Positions 48,029 through 58,096 of a stretch of 64,000 nucleotides of DNA are shown here, piece after piece. The notes beneath the pieces are model-generated. The model saw only the letters and a list, made by a program, of their open reading frames with translations, did no database searches and was not told the origin of the DNA. The stretch covers positions 10,701,667 through 10,765,666 of the forward strand of contig OX424568.1 of the NCBI GenBank assembly GCA_949152475.1. The letters are read 5' to 3'. A program made the position numbers and the translations under genes. Each line of letters begins with the position of its first letter. The first letter of the stretch is position 1. This DNA is from Terebella lapidaria (taxonomy: Eukaryota; Annelida; Polychaeta; Terebellida; Terebellidae).

Positions 48029-48272
48029 TACATATGGCGCTTTCAAACAGACCAAAACCCTTACGACCGTTTGTGGACATGGACAATGATTTTCTGTCTT
48101 ACGTCTTTTTGGCCTTGTTATTGTCACAGCCAGACACCTTATTTAAGATGTCTGTCTCACTTCACGAAGTATAAAATACGTGATTGTCAAAACATTACTC
48201 CATTTGCTTTAGGTTCACATACGAATAAACGTAATATTACTGAACGTCAAGAAACCAAACACATAGGCCTAC

Positions 48273-51200
48273 ATGTATATCACAGTCGTCATGGTTAGTG
48301 TACTTACCATCAATGTTCGGGGGTTAAGGCAAAGACGGAGTCGGGCTGCTATCTTTAATTCCGTTAGAAAATGTAAAGCTGATATCACTCTACTTCAGGA
48401 AACATACTTTCAGAACTCAGATAAATTGAAGTGGAGCGATGAATGGGGAGGGGAGCTTTATGCCGTTCAGGGCACCACCCATAGTGGGGGAGTAATGATA
48501 TTATTGCGTCAAGACTTTGAAGTATCTGACGTAACTGTTTTGGTAAATAAGCCGCGTATATTGGCCATTCAGTTCAATCACGAAAACAAATACATTGTCT
48601 GTAGCGTATACGCCCCCAACCGACACATGGAAAAATTAAATTTTTTCAGAACGATCTCCGAGAGTTTGAGTAGATATTTGAACGAGGATGAGTATTTTAT
48701 TTTGGGTGGGGATTTCAACTGCACATTGATGGAAGAGGACGTTTTGTCTGGTGCAAAACACGGCGCCAGTGAGGTCACTGTTTTTAGGAATATGGTCGGA
48801 TCTTTGGGATTACACAATTTATGGAGGCACCATAATAAAAAAATACGGGACTTTACATGGTCAAATAAGTCTAGAACCGCTATACGGGTGCTTGATTATG
48901 TATTCGGCAATGATTTAGTCCTAAATGTTTCGGTGTCTGCCTTTATTGTAGATGTTCCTCTAACTGATCACCGCGGTGTACTTATTAATCTGCATTTCGA
49001 TAATAAAAAACGCGGACCGGGTTATTGGAAGCATAACGATTCCCTTTTACAAGAAGAGGAATATGTTGAACAAACTATAGCAATTATGAACAAACTTTGT
49101 CAAAAGTATGGCGCCTTGCCTGTTACTATTTTATGGGATATATGTAAATTCGAGATAAAACATTTTTCTATGTCCTATGGCAAGTACAGAGCCAATAGAA
49201 AAAAGGATCGCACAATATATTTGGAAAAACAATTATCGAAAATAAATGTTTTACTTGCGAATGATCCAACGAACGTGCCTCTGCAAAAGGATGCCATGGT
49301 CTTATCCCAAGAATTGGATACATTGGCTCTTGAACAAGAAGCCGGGGCTCAAGTGCGCTCCAAAATGACTCTTATTGAGCACGGAGAGAAAAATAAAAAG
49401 TATTTTTTGAACAATGAAAAATTTAGGGCGAAGTCAAAATATATATCTTTCCTACATAATTCAGATGGGAAAATAGTTGATACAACGGACCACATATTAG
49501 ACGAAATCAAAACATTCTACTCGACTTTATATGGAAATGATAGTGACTGCAACCAAGACGGTGATTTTGATGAATTTGTATCAGGAGTCGAGTTTCCCGA
49601 ACTCACTGAAGATCAAAAATTGCTGTGTGAGGGTCCTGTCACAGAAAGTGAATGTAAACAGGCTCTTGATGGAATGAAATCGAGCTCCAGCCCGGGATCA
49701 GATGGATTAACCACATCATGGTATCGTAAATTCTGGCCGAACATAAAGGATACGTTAATTAAAACCTACAATGAGTCCTATGGGTCTGGATTTATGTCTC
49801 TGTCCCAGAGAAAAGGGTTAATTATTTTACTTCATAAAGGGAAACAATTATCCAGGAATAATCTATCAAACTGGAGACCAATAAGCCTAACCAATACGGA
49901 TTATAAAATACTGACAAAGACTTTGGGGAATAGACTAAAGAAAGTGGCAAGTGTCATTGTTAATGAGGACCAGTGTGGTTACATTAAGGGCAGACATTCG
50001 GGCATCGTTATAAGGACAATAGATGATGTAATAGAATTTACCAATGCTAAAGATATACCGGGTGCCATAATCTCATTGGATTATTCTAAAGCTTTTGATT
50101 CTATATCTAAAGATTTTATGTTAAAAGCAATGAAATTATTCGGTTTTGGTCCGTCTTTTTTACACTGGATGAAAATTATCAATTCTGAAACTATTAGTTG
50201 TGTATCCTACAATGGATATTTATCGGAGTCTTTCCCGTTACGCTGTGGTATCAGACAGGGGTGTCCACTCTCGCCCCTGTGTTTTATCATAGCGTGTGAA
50301 GTATTATCGTGCAAAATTCGCCAATCTCCGTTAATTAAAGGTATTGAAGTTGGAAACCGTACTGGTGGAAAACAATTTATCAAAATAGCTCAATACGCTG
50401 ACGACACAACCATATTTGTGGGGGATGACGAATCGATATACAGTAGCCTGAATATTGTAAGGCGCTTTTCTAAGTTTTCCGCACTGAAGCTTAATACCAA
50501 TAAGACGACAGCAATATGGGTAGGCTGCTGGAAATATAGGAGGAAAAATATAGCAAATTTGAATTGGAAACTCTTTCCGGACAACAAAATCAAATTGTTG
50601 GGGGTATATTTTAAATCGGAATGTGTGGCACACGAAATAGCTGAAAATATCGATATAAGGTTTGAGAAGTGCGAGTCCATAATTAAATCCCTAATGGGAA
50701 GGCATTTGTCCATTTTGGGGAAAATCACAATAGTGAAATCACTTCTAATGTCACAATTTCTATACCTTATGCAGGGAGTTACACTTCCCGCCCCGATTTT
50801 GAAGAGGATAAATAATTTCTTCTTCAGTTATATATGGTGCAATAAAAGATATCATCGGGAGGAAGATATCGTAAAGCACAACATGGAATGCTTGAAACGT
50901 AATATCATGATAAAGCCACTATCATCAGAAGGGGGGTTAAATATGATAGATCTATTTGATATGCAGCGAGCATTAAATATAAAATGGATATCTTTATTAC
51001 AGAAACCTGGAAATGGAGCATGGCGCATCTTGCCAAAATCATTTCTCAACCGCTTTGGGGAAAATCTCTTTGTATTTAAAATGAATGTTGATATCGATCA
51101 TTTTAGGGGTCTATCTGGGTGGATGCCTCACTTTTATATAACACTTGTACGTGATTGGTTTTCTATCCAAAATTTGAATAGCAAACATAATATTGAAAGT

Positions 51201-52013
51201 AGTACACAAAGCCTGTGGAATAACAAATTTATCACATTCAAAGGGAATGTTCTCTTCTTTAGAAGATGGATAGAAAATGACATTTTATATGTTAGCGACA
51301 TGTTATGTAGAGGATGCGTACTATCTTACGATGTCATAGCGAACAAATTAGGTGACAATGGGGTAACCTTGATGGAATATAATGTAATTGTTAATGCCTT
51401 ACGGTTTGTCGAAAAACACAAGGTGTACTCTGATAGGGACGATGTAATTTATTTCAACAATAGCCCGCTAAAAAAATTGTCTTCCAAATCAATCCGAATG
51501 TTTCTAGTAAAGAATAAAACTTTGGATACAGTCACTACTAGCCATTGGAATCTGAGATATAATGAAAATGCTCTAACAGAGTTAACCTGGTGTCTACCAT
51601 TCACAGTTACTAATGACACCAGTTTATGTACTCTGCAGTGGCGGATATTACATAATATTTATCCAACGCGACAGAGATTGTTCAAAATGAAAGTAACACA
51701 AGATCAGTATTGTCAGTATTGTAATGAAATAGAAACTGTTGAACATTTTTTCGCCAATTGTCAATATATACAAGCACTATGGACAGAAGTTGAGAAGGAC
51801 GTGGCTTTGTTAATGGGAAGGACTTGTGTCAATATTAATGAAAGGGACAGGTTATTGGGCTTTAGGGATGGAAACATGGATGCAGAAGTTTGGAAAAAGG
51901 TTAACTATATTACGCTAGTTGCAAAAAAAAGTATTGTGGCATGTAAATTGAAAACTTCGACTGAGTTAATTTCAAGGTATCAAAAAGAAAAGATGTTATA
52001 TAAAATACAATAA
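48273..52013 (+). CDS. LINE ORF2: AP endonuclease, reverse transcriptase, CCHC knuckle
   Basis: 1246 codons without a stop; the ATG at 48291 (seven codons in) is an equally good start. Endonuclease, residues 1-240: LLQETY (E43), GGDFNC (D147, N149), LDYVF (D208) and TDHRG (D232, H233) are all present. Reverse transcriptase, about residues 510-780: LSNWRPISLTN, GYIKGRHSG, SLDYSKAFDSI, GIRQGCPLSPLCF and the catalytic AQYADD (708-711). Near residue 1146 there is C-x2-C-x7-H-x4-C. Wording such as GPGYWKHNDSLL and RQGCPLSPLCF points to the Tx1 clade of the L1 group. It nicks chromosomal DNA and copies its own RNA into the site. All catalytic residues are intact, so this ORF could be active. Confidence 0.9.
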   Translation: MYITVVMVSVLTINVRGLRQRRSRAAIFNSVRKCKADITLLQETYFQNSDKLKWSDEWGGELYAVQGTTHSGGVMILLRQDFEVSDVTVLVNKPRILAIQFNHENKYIVCSVYAPNRHMEKLNFFRTISESLSRYLNEDEYFILGGDFNCTLMEEDVLSGAKHGASEVTVFRNMVGSLGLHNLWRHHNKKIRDFTWSNKSRTAIRVLDYVFGNDLVLNVSVSAFIVDVPLTDHRGVLINLHFDNKKRGPGYWKHNDSLLQEEEYVEQTIAIMNKLCQKYGALPVTILWDICKFEIKHFSMSYGKYRANRKKDRTIYLEKQLSKINVLLANDPTNVPLQKDAMVLSQELDTLALEQEAGAQVRSKMTLIEHGEKNKKYFLNNEKFRAKSKYISFLHNSDGKIVDTTDHILDEIKTFYSTLYGNDSDCNQDGDFDEFVSGVEFPELTEDQKLLCEGPVTESECKQALDGMKSSSSPGSDGLTTSWYRKFWPNIKDTLIKTYNESYGSGFMSLSQRKGLIILLHKGKQLSRNNLSNWRPISLTNTDYKILTKTLGNRLKKVASVIVNEDQCGYIKGRHSGIVIRTIDDVIEFTNAKDIPGAIISLDYSKAFDSISKDFMLKAMKLFGFGPSFLHWMKIINSETISCVSYNGYLSESFPLRCGIRQGCPLSPLCFIIACEVLSCKIRQSPLIKGIEVGNRTGGKQFIKIAQYADDTTIFVGDDESIYSSLNIVRRFSKFSALKLNTNKTTAIWVGCWKYRRKNIANLNWKLFPDNKIKLLGVYFKSECVAHEIAENIDIRFEKCESIIKSLMGRHLSILGKITIVKSLLMSQFLYLMQGVTLPAPILKRINNFFFSYIWCNKRYHREEDIVKHNMECLKRNIMIKPLSSEGGLNMIDLFDMQRALNIKWISLLQKPGNGAWRILPKSFLNRFGENLFVFKMNVDIDHFRGLSGWMPHFYITLVRDWFSIQNLNSKHNIESSTQSLWNNKFITFKGNVLFFRRWIENDILYVSDMLCRGCVLSYDVIANKLGDNGVTLMEYNVIVNALRFVEKHKVYSDRDDVIYFNNSPLKKLSSKSIRMFLVKNKTLDTVTTSHWNLRYNENALTELTWCLPFTVTNDTSLCTLQWRILHNIYPTRQRLFKMKVTQDQYCQYCNEIETVEHFFANCQYIQALWTEVEKDVALLMGRTCVNINERDRLLGFRDGNMDAEVWKKVNYITLVAKKSIVACKLKTSTELISRYQKEKMLYKIQ

Positions 52014-53822
52014 TACATTAGTGATTGATGATTATGTGAAGATACGAATATAATTGGATTGTATATTGTGGTAGGGGATGTATGTATTTGTGGATATTAT
52101 GGCGTGTGGGACATGGGACAAAGTTGTTTTGCATAACTATCCGTATCACGCATGTATGTGTATTACTTGGGTATATTGGACCTGGTTTTTTTTTATGATA
52201 TTCACATACACTATGTATATACTTAAAGCTTCTCCACAAATCACTGTGTTCAAAACCAGAAACCAAGTACTGATAATGAAGAATGGGGAAACACCCAATG
52301 TTAGACGAGATGGAATATTATCCTAATTTTTCTAAGTAGAAATGTATCGTGATTAGACAGGGTTTTCACCATACTACCATTTTACAACTTCACAGGAAGT
52401 GTTGGATGGAGAATTATTATACATAGGTACAGTCACCATGGGCTATTATCATGCAATAGACCACACAGTTGTATATCTCGGTTCAATGTCCTAGCATAGG
52501 TTATCCATTAGTGTCCATTAGGCCGTTGATTTCAATGTGTTAAGATAGAGCTGATTAATCAATCATAGTGACATGCCGAGTGGTGCCTTTTCACGTGGTC
52601 CAAGCATGAACACTTATTGTCGTACTGTGCCGACAGAAAATCAATATTTTTATTCATATGATTTGATGTTACACCTACATTTTACTAGTCCATTAGGAAT
52701 CCCAATTCATATTGACACGTCGAGGAGAACTTGAGTACATAGATTGACTAATGAAATATGTGCTCAATTTCGCATTCTTTTGCGCATGAAATCTAGACGT
52801 CCGTCTTGTTTTAGTGTGCACAACAAGTGTACTCTTGTAGATTTGTGAGAATACTTGACTATGATACAGTAATAATTCCAAATTTATGTTTCTCGTTCGG
52901 TTGTTCTGTTCCCAACTGGATATTGCTATTCATTCATTCATGTACCTATTAAATTTAAATAGGTATCCAATCAGCTAATGGCAAAAGGATGAACTCTGTA
53001 TCTGGATCGGCCAAACTGGTATCATTTTCATGTTATTGAAAATGTTGTGGCTCTGATGAAAAAAGGCCTATTTAAGTTATAAAATATTTTTATATGTCTC
53101 TCACATTTTCGCAAGGTGTATGTTTGCCTGGGCATTATTCTTTCAGCGTTGTGATAAAACAACAATTATTTCTATCTCTGTACGTTGCAGTCACTGTTTT
53201 CGGAAAGCATCTCATCTGGTGATACCGATATTATGCCGCACATATTGTGTTTCCTTCGCAAACATATCATATAATATCTTGCAACGCCACAAATCGAAGT
53301 GTCATGACATGCATCCAGAGCATCTCGTTGGATGCAAACTCCTCATCACAACACTCCTGTGGCGTTTTATTGAAGAAGCCATACATATCATTGATATGTT
53401 TGAAAAGTTCAAACAACCAAGGCAGTGTCTGCAAAGAGTGAAATCTGACGATACGTCACTCTTGGTGATACAGTGATCAAGCGCAACCACAAACTTATAT
53501 ATTTATTGGTACCCTATGACGGTGACGACCATGTCCAGACAATACTGTCAGTTGTTTTACCAGCCTTGACCAAGTGATTGTGGTTCATTCCTTCCGATTT
53601 CAGAGGAATGAACGAGGCTATAAACATAATTTTTTGATTCATTGATTTATATTCGATGAATACCAGGAACAAAAAACCTCACTGCGGTGGTGCACTACAC
53701 TCGTGATCAGGTAACTTTGTACCATCACATACTTCCGAAACAATAAATTCTGACTGGCATCCGGTAATCAGCTTATAGCAATAATTCACAATAAAGCTAA
53801 AGGGGGAATTGCAGGAAACATA
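52014..53822. other. LINE 3' flank and diverged array-like DNA, no gene supported
   Basis: 52,014 to about 52,215 is probably the 3' UTR of the LINE. 52,480-52,600 resembles the reverse complement of the array sequence near 15,930-16,000 (ATTAATCAATCATAGTGACATGC), so an inverted, eroded unit may lie here. The 118-codon frame at 53120-53476 has no recognisable domain. Confidence 0.4.
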
Positions 53823-53840
53823 TAGATAGATAGATAGATG
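53823..53840 (+). repeat. TAGA microsatellite at the LINE 3' end
   Basis: About four TAGA units lie next to TGTTTATTTTCC. On the minus strand this is the last sequence of the LINE. Confidence 0.8.
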
Positions 53841-54056
53841 TTTATTTTCCAGCACTTACAAGTATAATCAGCATAGCGTTCATCTGTACAGTGATAAAGC
53901 AATATTCAATAACACAGTGTGAATTATTATCTACATGTAACTACAAGATTAGTTTGAGGGTAAGGCTGAAAGGGCCTAAATAGCCATATGGCTGTCTTGC
54001 TATAGACCCATGTCGAATTAATTAAAAATAATATGACTAAATTTTGGCAACAAGAT

Positions 54057-54087
54057 GAAAAAAAAAAAACACAAAAAAAAAAAAAAC
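54057..54087 (+). repeat. A-rich tract in the LINE 3' UTR
   Basis: Two runs of 11 and 14 As are separated by CAC. They are T-runs on the element's coding strand, so this is not its poly(A) tail. Confidence 0.7.
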
Positions 54088-54339
54088 CACGGGGAACAAA
54101 AAGAAACATACGAAACATGGAAAAGTACTACGGCTGTCTCGGGCCACACAGACACACACTCACAAGGTTTGGCACACCGGGAAGGAGGAACCAGATTTAT
54201 AACAAATACATGACCAAGTTCAGGACTACAAGTACTCTTATCGAAAAAAATGAAATTCCAGAACACTATAATTTGGAAGATACTGTACCGGAGAAATTGT
54301 GGTTGATACAATGTACATGTAACATGGCATGGTATATAT

Positions 54340-57300
54340 TTATACTCCGGCATTACAATCTATGCAATGTTTATTATCACATGTGACATTTTCCAAATAT
54401 GAAGATAATATTTCGTTTTTGGAGATATGTTTCAATTGAGATTTCGATGTACGTTCAATGTCCGGCGTCGCCCATTTATTCCAAATGGATGGGTAGGCAT
54501 GGAGTGGCAGTCTCTCAGCAAATGCAGATTCACATCTCTGGATATAAAGATTATTTGATTGTCTCGTCAGACGTTCACTCTGTATTTCCCATTGGTATTT
54601 AAAAACTTCATTGAAGGAGACAGGAAGATTATTATTAATGAACATATGCATAAATATTCTTACCTCATGTATATATTGATCCTGAAATTTTAGAACACTA
54701 GACTTCTTAAATAACGGATCAGTATGACTATTATAGGAGGCCTTATGTACTGTCCTAATAGCTCGTTTTTGCAGAGTTGTTAATTGTTTAAGAAATAATT
54801 GTTTTGTATTTCCCCACGCCAGTATACCATAAATCAAATATGGGTGTATCATGCTATAATACAATGTTTTTAAGCTGGATATGTGTAGGAAATGTTTAGC
54901 TTGTTTTATTTGATATAGAGCTCTAGCTATTTTGTTATTTATGAAATTAATATGATATTTCCAGGTCAAGAATTCATCAATATATAATCCCAAGAACTTT
55001 GTGCTTTGTTCATTCTGACCAGAACCTATTCTTTCTAGTGGTACATTGTTTATTTCCAATTTGAAATCATCTAAATCACAATTTAACGTGGGTGATCGGA
55101 TAACAATATATTTGGTTTTCTTAGCATTGAGAGATAATTTATTTGCACAAAACCAGGTATATAGATTATGGATTTCTTGAGAAGCTTTTGTATATAGATC
55201 ATCAATATTGGGTCCAAAGACAAGTAATGATGTATCATCAGCGAAAGATAAAATGTTTGCATCTGTACATTTGACTATGTCATTTACATATATGAGATAT
55301 AGTAAAGGCCCTAATATGGAGCCTTGAGGAACTCCACACAATAGTGGCTGTTGCTCAGAAATACAGTTTTCAATATATACATATTGTTTACGATTTGTTA
55401 GGTAATCAGAGAGCCATTTTAAGGCAATTCCCCTTATCCCATAATAATGAAGCTTGGTTAATAAGATTTGATGATCTATGACATCAAAGGCTTTAGATAG
55501 ATCGCAGAAAATAGACAAATTAAAATTTTTGCTCGGGTTTTCAGAACATTTGCTTAACAACTGTATAATAGGATGTATAGTTGAATGTTTCGGACGAAAA
55601 CCATATTGATGTCTATAAAAAAGGTCCTTACTATTGAAAAAAGAAAATATTTTATTAAACATGACCTTTTCAAAGACTTTAGAGAAACAGGGGAGAAGAC
55701 TGACTGGGCGGTAATTGTTTAATTTATTTGCCTCTGCACTTTTGTATATTGGGATCACTTTAGCTAATTTTAGTTTTTCTGGAACAGTTCCAGTTGTAAG
55801 GGAAGAATTAACGATATAAGTTAGTGGTTCAACTATGTGAGTTATCGTTTCTTTCAATATCTTAGCTGATACTTCATCGTGTCCTGAACTAGTTTTGGGC
55901 TTAAGTTTTCCTACTATATCAAGGATATGAGATTGATCAACTGGTTCGATAAAAATACTATTGGCTGTGGGGCTGGTTAGAAAGGATGAGAAATGACACT
56001 CTGTATTCGGAACAGCTTCACTTGTTTTCTTACCGATTGTAGAGAAAAATAAATTGAACTCATCTGCAATTTCTGATTTATTTGATATTTCTTTATTGTT
56101 TATAAGAAATGAGTTTGGAAATTGAGTTTTGTTGTTCTTTTTGCCCATTACAGATTGTAATATTTTCCAAGTTTGTTTGATATTGTTTTTATTCAGTTCT
56201 AGCATTTCATCATAGTAGTTCTTTTTCATTTGTCTTTTCAATCTGTTATATAAATTCACATAATTTTTGTAAGCACATATATTTGTTTCAGATGGTGTTT
56301 TAAATTTTTTAGCGAATAATTTATTTTTTCTTTTTCTTGATACAAGAAGGCCATTGGAATACCATGGTTCAATTTTTATATATTTTTTATTTTGTTTCTT
56401 TTCCACTAGTGGGAATGCTTTTTTATAAGATTCTTGGTAAAGTTCTGAAAATTTATTGTAAGCTGTGTTTGTACAGTCTATATTATATATTTCAGAGAAA
56501 TCTGTGTCTTGGAGATATTGATTAAACTTGGCTATCTTGGTTGTAGTTATCACTCTTTGAAGTGTCGACGCAGACTTTTTCAATGCGAATTTATGAGGTT
56601 CAAGATAAAATACACCAAAATGGTCAGCAACATCATTTAATATTATTCCAGATTTAGCATTGTAGTTAGTAGTATTTGTGTAGATGTGATCGATCAATGT
56701 AGCGGAATTCTCACTTATTCTGGTGGGTTTAATTATTGTTGGGATGAAACCCCTTGCAAAAATATTGTCAGTATAATTGTTAATTTTTGTATCAGAGTTG
56801 TACTTAATTAGGTCTACATTCATGTCACCCATTATAACACTTTGTTTGTTTTCATTATTTATCTGGTCCATTATATTATGCATAGTTGACATAAATAAGT
56901 CAACATCCGCTTTTGGTTGTGAGTTTGGCCTATAGATTTCTCCTACAATTACACTAGATGAATTTTTATCATTTTTTATTTCGATGAAAATAGATTCAAA
57001 AATATGATCCATGAAAATACTTAGGTCATCCCTTACTTTATAATTGATATCATCTCGAACAAACATACCTACTCCTCCTCTACAACTGAGCTTTCTATTT
57101 TTTGAAATAATAGGATGATATCCCTCTAAATTGATTCGGCAATCTTTCTCACAGTTAAAGAGTTCACTTATGCCAATGACTTGAAAAGCAAAATTATCAG
57201 TATTCAAATCATAAAGCAGTTCCCTAAATGATTCCCAATTTGATGAGAGACTGCGACAATTCAGGTGAAAATATGATGAAGAACTTAAGTTCGCTTCATT

Positions 57301-57459
57301 TAAAATATGAAAGTTTTCTGCATCATGATATTCACAAGATTTCATCATCATCTGATGAGATAAGTCCTCACTATTGTCTATATCATCATCGGCTTCCCAA
57401 ATGGAGGAGAAGTTGTAATTATCATTTGTCCTGACTTGGTCAAATGTAGTGTTAATCAT
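54340..57459 (-). CDS. LINE polyprotein: endonuclease and reverse transcriptase
   Basis: 1039 codons without a stop. An N-terminal ~60-residue acidic segment precedes the endonuclease, which starts HLNCRSL (about 65-71). It has GISEL (E99), a G-x-Y-R-P-N motif, GDMNVDLI and DHIYTN, with a DHFGVF end. Reverse transcriptase: KTSSGHDEVSAKILK, NYRPVSLLPCFSKVFEK, HQYGFRPKHST, FCDLSKAFDVIDH, GVPQGSILGPLLYLIYVND (about 711) and the catalytic SFADDTS (about 738). The C-terminus carries CDNKHCIDCN. The wording and the TAGA tail place it with Jockey/CR1/L2-type elements; the exact clade is undecided. Intact motifs suggest a recent insertion. No separate ORF1 was found upstream. Confidence 0.88.
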   Translation of the reverse strand: MINTTFDQVRTNDNYNFSSIWEADDDIDNSEDLSHQMMMKSCEYHDAENFHILNEANLSSSSYFHLNCRSLSSNWESFRELLYDLNTDNFAFQVIGISELFNCEKDCRINLEGYHPIISKNRKLSCRGGVGMFVRDDINYKVRDDLSIFMDHIFESIFIEIKNDKNSSSVIVGEIYRPNSQPKADVDLFMSTMHNIMDQINNENKQSVIMGDMNVDLIKYNSDTKINNYTDNIFARGFIPTIIKPTRISENSATLIDHIYTNTTNYNAKSGIILNDVADHFGVFYLEPHKFALKKSASTLQRVITTTKIAKFNQYLQDTDFSEIYNIDCTNTAYNKFSELYQESYKKAFPLVEKKQNKKYIKIEPWYSNGLLVSRKRKNKLFAKKFKTPSETNICAYKNYVNLYNRLKRQMKKNYYDEMLELNKNNIKQTWKILQSVMGKKNNKTQFPNSFLINNKEISNKSEIADEFNLFFSTIGKKTSEAVPNTECHFSSFLTSPTANSIFIEPVDQSHILDIVGKLKPKTSSGHDEVSAKILKETITHIVEPLTYIVNSSLTTGTVPEKLKLAKVIPIYKSAEANKLNNYRPVSLLPCFSKVFEKVMFNKIFSFFNSKDLFYRHQYGFRPKHSTIHPIIQLLSKCSENPSKNFNLSIFCDLSKAFDVIDHQILLTKLHYYGIRGIALKWLSDYLTNRKQYVYIENCISEQQPLLCGVPQGSILGPLLYLIYVNDIVKCTDANILSFADDTSLLVFGPNIDDLYTKASQEIHNLYTWFCANKLSLNAKKTKYIVIRSPTLNCDLDDFKLEINNVPLERIGSGQNEQSTKFLGLYIDEFLTWKYHINFINNKIARALYQIKQAKHFLHISSLKTLYYSMIHPYLIYGILAWGNTKQLFLKQLTTLQKRAIRTVHKASYNSHTDPLFKKSSVLKFQDQYIHEVRIFMHMFINNNLPVSFNEVFKYQWEIQSERLTRQSNNLYIQRCESAFAERLPLHAYPSIWNKWATPDIERTSKSQLKHISKNEILSSYLENVTCDNKHCIDCNAGV

Positions 57460-57662
57460 TAATTAGAGTATTAGTCCCCCCCAACCGATGAAGCCAAACA
57501 AAGAATGTATAAACATGATCACCCGAGACAGACAGCAGCACATAATTTTTTACATATTTCGTAGGAAATGAAATCTTCATTTCTTTGCTTACACTTGTAT
57601 CAGCTCATAGTGTACTCGCACTACACTTAGAAAACAGGAAATCAAAAATGGTTATTACTCAA

Positions 57663-58096
57663 GGATTGGCACATAAATACCCTATCCGTTGAGCAGGGGA
57701 TCAGACAGTGATGTACTGCACCAGCACCACATCACTGTCAGATGCCTGCCCAACAATTTGCATGACACATAGTCCTCAAGCTTTTGTATTGTCAACACAT
57801 TATAAACTGTGAACTTACTTCAAATTAGTAACACAGTGATATATAAAGATTTGCACATAAGTAACCTACTAGCATCTGTTGAGCAGGGGATCAGACAGTG
57901 ATGTACTGCATCAGCACCACATCACTGTCGGATGCCTGCTCAACATTTTGCATGACACATAGTCGTCAAGCTATTGTTTTTTCAACACATTATAAATTGT
58001 GAAAATTCTTTAAATTAGTAACACAGTGATAGATAGAGATTTGCACATAAGTAACATACTAGCATCTGTTGAGCAGGGGATCAGACGGTGATGTAC
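57663..58096 (-). repeat. 190-bp tandem repeats, each with a long hairpin, upstream of the LINE
   Basis: GAGCAGGGGATCAGAC recurs at 57,691, 57,881 and 58,071, exactly 190 bp apart. Each full copy contains an imperfect stem of about 26 bp: the left arm from GTTGAGCAGG to ACAGTGATGT and the right arm from ACATCACTGT to the final CAAC (57688-57754, 57878-57944). The third copy is cut in the left arm. It starts about 200 bp upstream of the LINE start codon on the minus strand. Confidence 0.85.

Larger units (their letters stand above)
47130..52215 (+). mobile_element. Tx1/L1-group LINE with NADAR-containing ORF1
   Basis: It contains a 267-codon ORF and an intact 1246-codon ORF2, 244 bp apart on the same strand. 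The 5' limit is uncertain: repeat sequence matching 41.7 kb fades at about 47,110. The NADAR domain lacks its N-terminal half, so the element is probably 5' truncated. The 3' limit is also approximate; no poly(A) or clear target duplication was found. Confidence 0.75.
53823..57600 (-). mobile_element. Jockey/CR1/L2-type LINE, minus strand
   Basis: One 1039-codon ORF is followed on the minus strand by about 500 bp of 3' UTR ending AATAAACATCTATCTATCTA. The short terminal tandem repeat in place of poly(A) is typical of CR1/L2/Daphne-like elements. The 5' end is uncertain; it may include the 190-bp repeats at 57663-58096. Confidence 0.75.

Noticed and set aside
53120..53476. 118-codon frame as a gene
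   Set aside because: No recognisable motif and no splice or polyadenylation context; composition is like the surrounding DNA.
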